Below are positions 1-9,560 of a stretch of DNA of 38,234 nt, in pieces. The position numbers were made by a program, and so were the translations under genes. Under the pieces are notes generated by a model that saw nothing but the letters and a program-made list of their open reading frames with translations, searched no databases and was not told where the DNA came from. Where the stretch lies: positions 1 through 38,234 of the forward strand of contig JAJZVR010000005.1 of the NCBI GenBank assembly GCA_021847065.1, written 5' to 3'. The number at the start of each line of letters is the position of its first letter. Within the stretch, counting starts at the first letter, position 1. This DNA is from Planctomycetota bacterium. Lineage in GTDB: Bacteria > Planctomycetota > Phycisphaerae > WQYP01.

Positions 1-180
1 CGTTTAATCATCAAAGATTCCACCAATCGAATGACCATTCGATATGACGATATTGTATCGATTCAATTTACCGGTAAAGACCCGGCGGCGGGCAAGAGCT
101 TCCAGACCTGGATGAAAAAATACCATGAAAAAAAGGCTGCTGGCGAAAAAGATATTCGCATTGATCCTGAACCACTTTGA
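1..180 (+). CDS. C-terminal fragment of a hypothetical protein, truncated by the window start
   Basis: Frame 1 is open from base 1 (RLIIKDSTNRMTIRYDDIVSIQFTGKDPAAGKSFQTWMKKYHEKKAAGEKDIRIDPEPL*) and stops at 178-180, shortly before the SD and start of the next gene. Confidence 0.7.
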   Translation, partial: RLIIKDSTNRMTIRYDDIVSIQFTGKDPAAGKSFQTWMKKYHEKKAAGEKDIRIDPEPL

Positions 181-215
181 CTTCACCTGCAACCTGATCG
201 TTACCGAGGGGTTTC

Positions 216-2189
216 ATGTCGCTTCTTAAGCACTTCAGGTGTTTTTCTGGCGGGCGGACAGTTGATCCGATAATAGAATTGCGCCGAGCTGACATTATTG
301 AGAATCGTCGCCCGGTGCTCTGTCACGCCTGCAAATCAAAAATCATTGATAATCCGAAGCGGGCGGTGCTGTTGGCATTGGCCTGTTGCGGCATTCTGTT
401 AGTCGAGGGTTGTGAGTCACCGTTCAGTCAGCAGTCATCCAATTCCGGCTGGGATACTTATGCCCAGTCGGTGCTGGCCCATCAGGTCAGTGATGGCCGG
501 ATTTACAATATGCAAAAGAAAATCACACCGGTGGATCAAGGTGTGCATGAAGCGATCCGTGCCGGATCGGGAAATAATGGCTCGGTGGTTCCCGCGGGTG
601 CCGCAGTGGCGGCGGCAAAATCTTCCGGGGTCACAACGGGTAAATCGGCGTCAGCACTGTATCAAGGCGAGCCGATATACCATCTGACGTTGCAGGATGC
701 TGTGGCCATGGCCTTGGAACATAGCTTGGCCATCAAGGTGCAGGCATATAATCCCGCCATTTCTCAAACGCTGCTGGTGCAGGCACAGGCGGCTTTTGAC
801 GCAACCATTTTTGGTTCCACTGGTGTAACCCGAACGGATGTTCCCACGACATCGGGGACCCAATTTGGTGCCGCCGGAGCCATTCCCGGTGCGGGCAACA
901 GCAACAGTTTAACGTGGGCTAATCAGCTTGGCGTCAGCAAGCCGTTGGGATGGGGCGGAACGGCGCAATTTTCCGCCACCAATGATTTTTTAAATGTGGC
1001 CAAAACCCCGGGCTTTCAACCGGATATAAATCCATCCAATGCGGATAATTTGGCATTGGCGATTTCTCAGCCGCTGTTACGCGGCTTCGGATCTGATGTT
1101 GTGCAATCCGGCATTTATATCGCCCGGACCAATAAGAGAATTTCTCTGGCCGCGTTTCGCAGTCAGGTGCAGGCGGTAATTAAAAATGTCGAGCTGACCT
1201 ATTACCTCCTGGCGCAGGCTGAAGGCAATTTGAGCATTGAGCAGCGGCTGCTGGTCAGCACACGCCATACGCTCAAGCAGATTGAAAAACGCGGCATTTT
1301 TGATGCCACATCCGTACAGGTGGCGCAGGCTAAAGATGCGGTCGCCCAAAGTCGCGTGGCCGTCATAACCGCCCAGGCGAATTTGCGCACAACTTCCGAT
1401 GAACTCAAATCACTGCTCAATGATCCAGAATTAAATCTGCGCGGCAATGTGCTGCTGATTCCCACGGATAAACCCATTACCGAACCGGTCATGTTTAATG
1501 TGGCCCAAGCCATTTCCACCGCTCTGGCGCAACGCAGCATCATGCGGGAGGACCGGCTGAAACTCCATGCCGCCGATATTAATGTCCGTATTGCCGCCAA
1601 TACGTTGCTCCCAAATGCCAACCTGACACTTTCCACACAATCCAACGGCCTGTCGAGTGCCTTCGGCAACGCCTTTACCCAAACCATCAGCCCCGCGCGG
1701 TTCTGGAGTTATGCCGCAGGCGTGCAGGTGTCTATTCCCATCGGCAATCGTGCCGCTGAAGCGGGCTACCGGGAAGAACGACTGCTGCGCCGGCAGGATC
1801 TCACGCAGATGCTCCTGGACGCACAGAGTGTGATTCTGGCGGTAAAAACAACCCTTCGCGCCATGCTCTCCAGCTATCAGCAAATTGAAGCGCAACGGCA
1901 GGCCCGCATCGCCGCCGGAGAGGTGCTGGCGGCGTTGGATGTCCAGCAGCAGGTGGGAGTGAGCCTTACACCGACATTCTTAAATCTCAAATTAACCGCC
2001 GAACAGAATCTGGCATCCGCCCAGGCGGCGGAATTGCAGGCGATGGTGAATTATTCGCAGGCAATTGTCAATCTTGAAGCGGCCAAAGGCACGCTGCTTA
2101 CCTATGACCAGGTGCGCATTGAACCAGCGCCCATACCCGCATCACAAACCTCCGCTGCCGCACGGTTTTTGGGCACCAGCTACCCGTAA
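216..2189 (+). CDS. TolC-like outer membrane efflux protein, probable lipoprotein
   Basis: 657-aa ORF with a lipobox-like N-terminus (LLALACCGILLVEGCES) and TolC-type features (LTLQDAVAMALEHSLAIKVQAYNPAISQ, TYYLLAQAEGNLSIEQRLL, alpha-helical repeats). GAGGGG precedes the ATG. Confidence 0.85.
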   Translation: MSLLKHFRCFSGGRTVDPIIELRRADIIENRRPVLCHACKSKIIDNPKRAVLLALACCGILLVEGCESPFSQQSSNSGWDTYAQSVLAHQVSDGRIYNMQKKITPVDQGVHEAIRAGSGNNGSVVPAGAAVAAAKSSGVTTGKSASALYQGEPIYHLTLQDAVAMALEHSLAIKVQAYNPAISQTLLVQAQAAFDATIFGSTGVTRTDVPTTSGTQFGAAGAIPGAGNSNSLTWANQLGVSKPLGWGGTAQFSATNDFLNVAKTPGFQPDINPSNADNLALAISQPLLRGFGSDVVQSGIYIARTNKRISLAAFRSQVQAVIKNVELTYYLLAQAEGNLSIEQRLLVSTRHTLKQIEKRGIFDATSVQVAQAKDAVAQSRVAVITAQANLRTTSDELKSLLNDPELNLRGNVLLIPTDKPITEPVMFNVAQAISTALAQRSIMREDRLKLHAADINVRIAANTLLPNANLTLSTQSNGLSSAFGNAFTQTISPARFWSYAAGVQVSIPIGNRAAEAGYREERLLRRQDLTQMLLDAQSVILAVKTTLRAMLSSYQQIEAQRQARIAAGEVLAALDVQQQVGVSLTPTFLNLKLTAEQNLASAQAAELQAMVNYSQAIVNLEAAKGTLLTYDQVRIEPAPIPASQTSAAARFLGTSYP

Positions 2190-2375
2190 ACCGAAAATTC
2201 ACAACAGCGTCATTTTCTTGACAACGTATCGGCTAAGTTGCTGGGCTTGTTCTGGAAGACCGGCGTAGGGTTGCTCGGAAAATTGATCTTGCCACCGCGT
2301 TGCGGCTTGATCAATAACACACCTGATGCAGATATTATCAACTCCGTTACATCCAGTACGTTGCCCATGCGCGTA

Positions 2376-2747
2376 TTATTGCGTGGCGGCTGCCCGCTTT
2401 TGCGGCCCCGCCTGCAGCTTCGCCAGCGACATCGCCCAGTGAATTCTAATCACCTTGCCGATGGCACCGACATTGAGCCGATCCGCTATGCCCGCAATGA
2501 AACGTTGGCGAGGTTTGACGTTGGCACTCGTGGCTCTGAGATCCATCATGGCCTGCCACCCCTGGGCCATTTGTACCATCTGCGCGGCAGTGTTGGCATC
2601 GATCAGATCAATGTGGCCCTGAATATCCAGTTTTTCCTTTTTCACCTTTACCGCCAGCCACGCACCGGTAACAGATTTCATCCAGATCGGGCCGGGACGG
2701 CGGCCTACATGGTGGTCGGCAAGTTGCGTCATGTCCAAGATGGCCAA
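2376..2747 (-). pseudogene. Possible C-terminal remnant of a hypothetical protein
   Basis: Minus-strand ORF with protein-like composition (GPIWMKSVTGAWLAVKVKKEKLDIQGHIDLIDANTAAQMVQMAQGWQAMMDL...). It begins only at a TTG with no clear N-terminus and sits beside a repeat-rich intergenic region. Confidence 0.35.
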
Positions 2748-3008
2748 GTTAGGAGGGCAAGGATGCCAAGTTCGGAAAGTTGAGAAAAGCCTTGATGGCA
2801 GCGGATATTATTCAAGTGTGCCAAGAGGGCCAAGTTGTAATAAGGGGGGGGTGGCTTCGCCACAGAACAGAGAAAATCGAATGTCGAAAGTAGAGCGGGG
2901 GCGCGGGCGTCGATTTTCTATCAGCGACATGGCGATCCTCATGGCCAGACGAAGCCATTGATGCAGGCATATTCTTCACTTTTCAAACAGCGCCGGTTTC
3001 CGGCTTCA

Positions 3009-3056
3009 ATGATCGATGACCAATGATCAAAGATCAAAAATCAAAAATTCAGAAAG
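3009..3056. repeat. GATC-rich short repeat tract
   Basis: AATGATCGATGACCAATGATCAAAGATCAAAAATCAAAAATTCAG; related TGATCGATGATCA strings recur at about 3168-3182 and 3350-3372. Confidence 0.6.
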
Positions 3057-3185
3057 CGCTGTGGGGTGCCGCTTGGAAGTCCAGAATCCAGAATCTAGAA
3101 CCAGGCGATGCCGTTGACGTGTTATAGGGGGGAGTGAGTGGAGATAAGGACGCTGCGCTCAATGAACAATGATCGATGATCAGAA

Positions 3186-3347
3186 GTGTCCGGTTAAAAA
3201 AATACAGTAGTGGTCAGCATGGCTTATATTACCGCATTTGTTGGTGGTCGCCTACGTAATCGATTTGAAATTCACTCGTCAGAGAATCCGCCATATTTTC
3301 GGGTAAATTCGACGGATTCGGTCTCGCACTTTGCCTTAACCGGACAC
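3186..3347. mobile_element. 162-bp MITE-like element with 12-bp perfect terminal inverted repeats
   Basis: GTGTCCGGTTAA at 3186-3197 and its exact reverse complement TTAACCGGACAC at 3336-3347. The interior is non-coding. Both flanks carry the TGATCGATGATCA repeat. Confidence 0.6.
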
Positions 3348-3379
3348 CATTGATCGATGATCAAAGATCAAAATCAACG

Positions 3380-3565
3380 AACAATCCCGATATGCGATTC
3401 TTATCGCATCGCCTTGGGGTTTTGGGGCGAGGATCGCGACTTTTTGCGGGGGCACCCGTCGCCGGGCGACGGCGCTAGACGTGAGGCATTGGCCTGCGCT
3501 CAATGGTAAAGGAACAATCCCGCTATGCGGTTCTGCGCACCGCTTTCGGGTTTGGGGCGCGGCCA
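3380..3565. repeat. Imperfect direct repeat (GAACAATCCCG[AC]TATGCG[AG]TTCT...TTTGGGGCG)
   Basis: gaacaatcccgatatgcgattcttatcgcatcgccttggggttttggggcg at about 3380 recurs as gaacaatcccgctatgcggttctgcgcaccgctttcgggtttggggcg at about 3512. Confidence 0.55.
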
Positions 3566-3613
3566 GCAGGCTGGCCGGTTAACCGGTGCGGCGGCGTTTC
3601 TGATTGGGGAGTT

Positions 3614-3631
3614 CCCCGGGCGAGCCCGGGG
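3614..3631. repeat. GC-rich perfect hairpin CCCCGGGC-GA-GCCCGGGG
   Basis: 8-bp perfect stem with a 2-nt loop. No following T-tract. Confidence 0.5.
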
Positions 3632-4198
3632 CTATTTGGTGGGCGCTGCGCGGTTATACCGGCGGGGGGAATTTCATGCGGAGGACTTCGTCGGTCATTT
3701 GGTCGAAGCTGTCGTATTCGAGTTGGCTGGGGTGCGCAACGGGCGGTGATTCAATATTCGCGCCAATCTGCCGCGCTCTTCCACAAACGGCGAATCGGAT
3801 TATACTGTTGGTAAGTCTGTTGCGGGGAATTGCTTTTGGCTGGGCCGGGTTATCTGTCCAAAACGTACCGCTGAAATTAAACTCACCTTGCGAGCCGTTT
3901 AATGCGCCTTTTAAGTTGTTTTCCGAGCCGTGGGTTGAGGCGGGCAAGGTGGGCGGCGGTATTTTGAAGGGGTAGGAAGTCGAAGGGTGTCGAAAGCATT
4001 GCTGTTTTGAAGACTAACATTGCACGAACCCCACGGGGGAGTAAAATCACCATCGGTAAAAGTAGCCTTGACTGTTTTTGGGTCCGCAAGATACAGGAGA
4101 TGCATGATGCAATATCGCCGTGAGGCATGTGTGGAAGATGAACGCAACGGACAAAGAATATGCGGGGCTAACGCGCCATTCACCCTTGCGTCAAGAAT

Positions 4199-7100
4199 TT
4201 GCGGCAGCACCGGAAACGAGGCCATTTTGTTGGTATATTGGCCGCGACTGACAAGTTGGTTACTGCCATGAAGAGCAGAAATGTAATTACGGAATCACCT
4301 CTTCTCTCCAGTGCTGGCTGGCGTGATTGCATTGATTCGCGCCTGCTCCGTGCTGCGCAGAATTGGCAAGAAGCACAGGAATTCAAGAGCCATGGCCATA
4401 CTCTCAGGCGGCTTTTCATAGACCTGACGATAGATGCGGTCCTTTGCGTGGAGGGCCGTCCCACTGTTTGCGTGAAAGATTCGAGGAGGATGTCGCCAAG
4501 TGAGGTCGAGGATTTGAGGCGGCGACTATGGAACATGGGGGCCACTGTCTTGCTGGTCACGGAGGGCACGCGCGACATAAAGGTGTATTCCACACTATTC
4601 AAACCCGCACCCGACGACCAAGATGGCAACAGGGCGCAACTCTCTCACGAGACGATACAAAGCCTGGAGTTGGCCGAACTTGCCCTGCGTTTGGGCCAAC
4701 TTATTAATCGCGTTGAGACCGGAGAAATCTACCGAGAAAATAAGCCGCTATTTGACCCTCAAAGTGCCGTTGATCGAACTCTTCTTGAAAATTTACGCTC
4801 GTTGCGTGATAAGATCCTTTCGGGACGGTCGCGGCAGGATTACCAGCAAGCCCACGCATTTATTGGCCGCTTCCTGTTTTCCAGTTATCTTCTGGATCGG
4901 GGCATAATCAGGTCGTCCTACCTGCAAAAAGCCCACCTCCCAGAAGCGGAGGATATGGCAAATCTTTTAGAAAAGGCGGCGGACGGCCCACAGGTTTTAG
5001 AGACACTGTTTAGCGCATTGCAACGAGATTTCAACGGATCGCTTTTCGGCAATTTGTTGGACAATCATAAAATTGATGGCACCACAATCAATTATCTGCG
5101 ACGCTTTCTCGCCGGAGACGATTTAGCTTCCGGGCAGTTGTCACTTTTTAAACTGTATGATTTCAGCTTTATCCCGGTGGAACTCATCAGTTGCATCTAT
5201 GAGGAATTTCTTGGAGCGGAAGCCAAAACGAGCGAGGGTGCTGTTTCGAGCGTAGAGACTAAAAGAGGTACCCAACGTGCGCTAGGCGCATATTATACTC
5301 CTCCCCGCTTGGCGGAACTGGTGGTGGACATCGCGACCGAGGGCTGGGACACCTTGCTTAATAAGCGATGTCTGGACCCCGCCTGCGGCTCCGGGATATT
5401 TCTTGTCATCATGTTCATCCGCATGGCGGAGGAGTGGCGCAAACGTAATCCCCGTGCCAATACCCGCCGTCGCTACGAAGAATTGATGCGTCTTCTGTCT
5501 GAGAATCTGCGGGGAATTGACACTCATCCGACGGCGTGCCTGGTTACATGCTTCAGCCTGTATCTGGCGTTTCTGGATCAAATGGACCCCAAGGAAATTA
5601 TCGACTTGCGGGAGGCCCTGGCCAGCGACGGAATGCGCAAGATTCTGCCGCGCATCCTATGGAAAAATGACGACACTGCTCCGAAGCCTCCACATTTCGC
5701 GACGGTCCGCGAATCAGATTTCTTTGAGGTCACGGCGGAAAAGGAGTTTGATCTTGTTATCGGCAATCCGCCCTGGGTGAGCCACCATCCCGCTCAGAAC
5801 GCCTATGCGTGGCTTTTTTCCGCAACCACAAATCCATATTTGAGCGAAATGCAGGCAAAGACAAAAAGGGAACAACTGGGTCCAACCCTGATTCCGGCAC
5901 ACGAACTGGCCATCGCATTTATGTGGAAAGCTGGATTGCACCTCAGGCCAGGCGGCCGTGTCTGCCAGATATTGCCGTCGCGAGTCTTTCTGAGCAATAA
6001 CACCGATCGTTTTCAAGCCGCATGGATAAGGAAGCAGCGGTTGGAAGTGGTGTGGCTATTAGCAGATTGGCGTCGCATACTATTTCCTTCGGCAACTTGC
6101 CCATGCGTGATTAGCCGTTACCAGCCGCGCGACGATGGGGAATTGTTGGGCGTTTTTGATTTCGTCACGCCAAAAGCTGAACTGCTCGACCCGCGGGAGG
6201 CGCTAATCCCCATATTTCCCGAAGACCGGAAAACGCTGTTTGAGTCGGATATTGTCTCGGCCGCGGAACGCGGCGAGGCCGCTGCAGCGTGGAAAAAACA
6301 GCACTGGGGGACGCCACGTGACCTCCGGCTTTTAGAGCGGCTGTTGAGGATGCCGCGCCTGAATCGGATGGTAAATGAACCTCCGCGGAATCCAGGCGCG
6401 GCAGCCAATCCTCCGAAGTACTGTTGGTACAAGGGACAGGGATTTCAGCCTGCGAGCGCAAGTACGAAAACGCCACATCAGTTGTTCTGGAAAAGATCGG
6501 ATCTTTTTCTTTCTGCCAACAGCCAGGTTTCGGGCTTGGTCCTGTCGCGGGATGAATGTAAGCCCGTTGGTGAGCTATACGAAAATGCAGGCCTTCATAG
6601 GGCGAAGATCCCATTATTATTTAAGGCCCCCTTATTACTTATCAACAAGGCTTGCACAAAATTTCTGTTCTCCGATTTTGATGTCCTTTTTCAGGATGAT
6701 TTTCAGTCAATTTGCGCGCCGAAGGAGGAGGAGGATGAACTGCTGTTTCTAACCGCTGTATTTTCCAGTTCGCTTGCGCAGTACTTTCTGTTCCATACAA
6801 CCGCCAACATTGGAATAGAGCGTGACATTGCACGATTAGAAGAAATCCTGGCTCTCCCATTCCCATTGCCGAGGGACACAGATGATCCGGCCCGAAGCAG
6901 GAGAATCGTTCTTGCATGCGCCGAATGCTTGCGGAAGCTCCGTGGACAGCCTGACGCCCTGCAAAATCGTTCGCGCCGCAAGTCGCTGGTGCTGGAAACA
7001 CAAAAACACCTTAACAAGCTCGTCTATGAATATTTCACAGTTTGCGATTGGGAGAGGCAACTCATCGAGGACACGGTAAATATGTTTCGCCCCAGTTCCA

Positions 7101-7534
7101 CACCCGGGTCGCTCGATTCAAAAAAACTTCTCACCGTGCAACGCTCGACGCCAACTCACCGAGAGGAATATGCGGAAACATTGATCAAAACCTTTCGCGG
7201 CTGGAGCAGGGTGCAAAAAGCGCTCTGGACTCAGTGCGCCCTAGCGAGCGATCTGGGGCTAGCGCTGATTACGTTGGGCATTGGCGGGAGGTCCAGGGAA
7301 TATAAGGAGTCGCCATCCGAACCTCGCGTGGCCAGCGTGCTTGAAAAGCTGCGTGATGTTACCGCGCGGGACGGGTCCGTTGCCCGCGTACTTCGAGGCT
7401 TCGTATTGTACGAACCGGATCGCGTTCACATCCTGAAACCGCTGGCCCGCCGCCACTGGACGAACACCGCCGCCTTGAACGATGCCGACGAGATTTTGAC
7501 CCGAATGATGGAGGAAGATGGATGGCGCGATTAA
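4199..7534 (+). CDS. Eco57I/type IIG-like N6-adenine DNA methyltransferase (R-M-like protein)
   Basis: 1111-aa ORF (an internal ATG at 4268 is an alternative start). SAM-binding motif DPACGSGIFL (about 5375) and catalytic NPPW (5765-5776). Type IIG-like helical segments FLFSSYLLDRGII and LYDFSFIPVELISCIYEEFLG. Confidence 0.9.
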   Translation: MRQHRKRGHFVGILAATDKLVTAMKSRNVITESPLLSSAGWRDCIDSRLLRAAQNWQEAQEFKSHGHTLRRLFIDLTIDAVLCVEGRPTVCVKDSRRMSPSEVEDLRRRLWNMGATVLLVTEGTRDIKVYSTLFKPAPDDQDGNRAQLSHETIQSLELAELALRLGQLINRVETGEIYRENKPLFDPQSAVDRTLLENLRSLRDKILSGRSRQDYQQAHAFIGRFLFSSYLLDRGIIRSSYLQKAHLPEAEDMANLLEKAADGPQVLETLFSALQRDFNGSLFGNLLDNHKIDGTTINYLRRFLAGDDLASGQLSLFKLYDFSFIPVELISCIYEEFLGAEAKTSEGAVSSVETKRGTQRALGAYYTPPRLAELVVDIATEGWDTLLNKRCLDPACGSGIFLVIMFIRMAEEWRKRNPRANTRRRYEELMRLLSENLRGIDTHPTACLVTCFSLYLAFLDQMDPKEIIDLREALASDGMRKILPRILWKNDDTAPKPPHFATVRESDFFEVTAEKEFDLVIGNPPWVSHHPAQNAYAWLFSATTNPYLSEMQAKTKREQLGPTLIPAHELAIAFMWKAGLHLRPGGRVCQILPSRVFLSNNTDRFQAAWIRKQRLEVVWLLADWRRILFPSATCPCVISRYQPRDDGELLGVFDFVTPKAELLDPREALIPIFPEDRKTLFESDIVSAAERGEAAAAWKKQHWGTPRDLRLLERLLRMPRLNRMVNEPPRNPGAAANPPKYCWYKGQGFQPASASTKTPHQLFWKRSDLFLSANSQVSGLVLSRDECKPVGELYENAGLHRAKIPLLFKAPLLLINKACTKFLFSDFDVLFQDDFQSICAPKEEEDELLFLTAVFSSSLAQYFLFHTTANIGIERDIARLEEILALPFPLPRDTDDPARSRRIVLACAECLRKLRGQPDALQNRSRRKSLVLETQKHLNKLVYEYFTVCDWERQLIEDTVNMFRPSSTPGSLDSKKLLTVQRSTPTHREEYAETLIKTFRGWSRVQKALWTQCALASDLGLALITLGIGGRSREYKESPSEPRVASVLEKLRDVTARDGSVARVLRGFVLYEPDRVHILKPLARRHWTNTAALNDADEILTRMMEEDGWRD

Positions 7535-8199
7535 GCCATTCCGGCTCGACCAGCGCGTTGCGAAAGAAACTATTTCCCAACGGATTTGCCGGTAATGTGA
7601 TGCGGCTAATTCTTGAGACTTGGGATACTTTTTCTATTCCCAAAGTTGTTAGTTGCGAAACTTCGATCACAGCCCTTTTTCGTAAGGCGCTCATTGCTGC
7701 CTATGACGATGGGGGCCGTAAATGGTTATGTTTCGTTAGCTTGGAGGAACCGTGCATCGAACCGAATCTCGGCACCCAGGATGGAAGGAATGATATTCGC
7801 TTTTACCCACCCAGCCACGCAAGGCAAACTATTTTCTTTACGGCTGAATGCAAACGCCTTCATGTCACCACGACTTCCGGCTTCAAAAGTCTTGCGAACA
7901 AGTACGTTGATGAGGGAGTCATCCGGTTCGCTGAGGGCAAATACTCTTCGGGCCTGCCATGCGGGGGAATGATTGGATATGTTATGGATGACCGGATGGA
8001 TCAAGCACTCCAATCTGTCCTAAGAGAAATAGAAAAAAAGAAATGGAGGTCGCGCTTACGGCTTCAGGCGAAAGCTAAGACCCCGTCCGGGGCTATACAG
8101 AATCACCGGTGGAGCATCGACACCCAACACCAAAGGCCCGACGGACAATTTACCATGCATCATTTATTGTTAGGCGTCCGTGCCCGGCGGATACTGTAG
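7522..8199 (+). CDS. Putative PD-(D/E)XK-type nuclease partner of the upstream methyltransferase
   Basis: 225-aa ORF overlapping the MTase by 13 nt. Contains ND-IRF...IFFTAECKRL, matching a D...(E)xK nuclease core (D codon 7792, E codon 7846, K codon 7852). Confidence 0.6.
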   Translation: MARLSHSGSTSALRKKLFPNGFAGNVMRLILETWDTFSIPKVVSCETSITALFRKALIAAYDDGGRKWLCFVSLEEPCIEPNLGTQDGRNDIRFYPPSHARQTIFFTAECKRLHVTTTSGFKSLANKYVDEGVIRFAEGKYSSGLPCGGMIGYVMDDRMDQALQSVLREIEKKKWRSRLRLQAKAKTPSGAIQNHRWSIDTQHQRPDGQFTMHHLLLGVRARRIL

Positions 8200-8565
8200 A
8201 ACTTTCAATCCCACCGTCCGCCTGTCGTCTACTAACGTATTTTGTGTAATCTGAGAAATCTGTGGATCACCCACTCCTATTGGACTTTAGGGGCAGTTGC
8301 CGTTGTAATACGGCTCATCGTGATTGACGCAGGGGAGAATGGTGTATCCGAGTGGTCTTGCAGCGTTGCTGACCTGATCGCGTTTCAAAAACCCACATAG
8401 GTGTAGCGGTGAAAGCGGTTGTCCCGGGGGATGCCAGGCACACGAAACGGTGACTGTTTACCCTTCCGCGGCTGCGGCGGGCCGGGATACACGAAAGAAC
8501 GATATCCAGCCTGACCGCGGGTACAATTCAATCTGGATGATGTGAGAGCCGAAGGATTTTACCAA

Positions 8566-9213
8566 ATGAAAATAACAACCATAGACGCAGTTGATCTTCC
8601 CCAGGTTCTCGCGATGTCACCGTTTTCATACGAGCGGTTTTGCGATGAGAAGGCGCGAGAAACCGTCGAGGAACTTTCGCCAGAACCGGAATATCTTTAC
8701 GTGGCGGCAGGTGTCGTTGATGAGCGGCCGGAGGAGCAATGGAACACGCTGGGGCGGGCAGTATGGAACAGGGATAATATCAGGCGCACGGCAACGGGTG
8801 TGTCCGAGTTGCTTGAGTTGCTTGGTGCAGAGGGTTTTGTGGTAAAACACAAGGGGAATCCGCAAACCTGGTTCACGCCCGAGTTGGCCAACGACGGCCG
8901 GGCCGCTGCGAAAATAGCCTTTCTGAGGCGGCATGGCGTGAACCTCGACTTAACAACGTGGGTGGGTGGCTTTCTGATCGAGGGAGACTCGCTGCCGTTC
9001 ATTGATGAGTTCCTCGACTATTCGCATGTCTTTCATCGCTGGCCATTGGAAATGGTCTGCCGGAACCGGCCGCTCATGGTCGGGCTCGATTACGACCTTT
9101 ACGTGTATTGGGTGTCTTGTGATCGGTCGCTACTCGGGCGCGTGACAAGGGAGTTATCGCAGCGCTCGCTGCTTTTTGCACCAAGCCCATATCTTCCTGA
9201 TCTGGAAGGGTAA
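8566..9213 (+). CDS. Hypothetical protein
   Basis: ORF 8542-9213; the ATG at 8566 (MKITTIDAVDLPQVLAMSPFSYERF...) is a likely start. Amino-acid composition is coding-like. Family not recognised. Confidence 0.65.
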   Translation: MKITTIDAVDLPQVLAMSPFSYERFCDEKARETVEELSPEPEYLYVAAGVVDERPEEQWNTLGRAVWNRDNIRRTATGVSELLELLGAEGFVVKHKGNPQTWFTPELANDGRAAAKIAFLRRHGVNLDLTTWVGGFLIEGDSLPFIDEFLDYSHVFHRWPLEMVCRNRPLMVGLDYDLYVYWVSCDRSLLGRVTRELSQRSLLFAPSPYLPDLEG

Positions 9214-9254
9214 GATTACCAAGTAACGACGGCTCACTTTTTGAAGGCGGAATC

Positions 9255-9560
9255 ATGGGAATTGATTCGTTCTCGGACACGGAAAAGATTTATTTTCTTG
9301 CGCGGCTTGCCCACGAACTCACCGTCTGCGCCCGCTCCACCTACGAGGCGGGGACGGACCGCGTAATTGAGCCGTGCGTACTGCGGGGATACAATGAATT
9401 GCAACACCGCGTAACTGCGTCATTGCGGGACTACGTTTTGGAAAAGGAGGGGATGCCGTTTTCTGCGGTGCTGCAAATGACCCGAGACTTCGCTGCTGAG
9501 CACGGGCGAAGTGAGATAATATCGTCTCTTGAGCGCCTGTATGGGCGAACGGCAACGTGA
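9255..9560 (+). CDS. Small hypothetical protein
   Basis: 101-aa ORF (MGIDSFSDTEKIYFLARLAHELTVCARSTYEAG...RGYNELQHRVTASLRDYVL) with a well-formed helical composition, downstream of 8566-9213 on the same strand. Confidence 0.7.
   Translation: MGIDSFSDTEKIYFLARLAHELTVCARSTYEAGTDRVIEPCVLRGYNELQHRVTASLRDYVLEKEGMPFSAVLQMTRDFAAEHGRSEIISSLERLYGRTAT

Noticed and set aside
2238-2783. 181-aa plus-strand ORF
   Set aside because: The overlapping minus-strand frame (2376-2747) has more protein-like composition; this frame is rich in R/H/P as expected for antisense.
3654-3947. 97-aa minus-strand ORF ending QLEYDSFDQMTDEVLRMKFPPPV
   Set aside because: The C-terminus looks somewhat protein-like, but no family or clear start is recognisable in this repeat-rich region; not strong enough to call a gene.
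8400-8414. GGTGTAGCGGTGAAA matches a conserved 16S rRNA stretch
   Set aside because: Only about 15 nt match; the flanking sequence shows no further rRNA similarity, so it is treated as chance.
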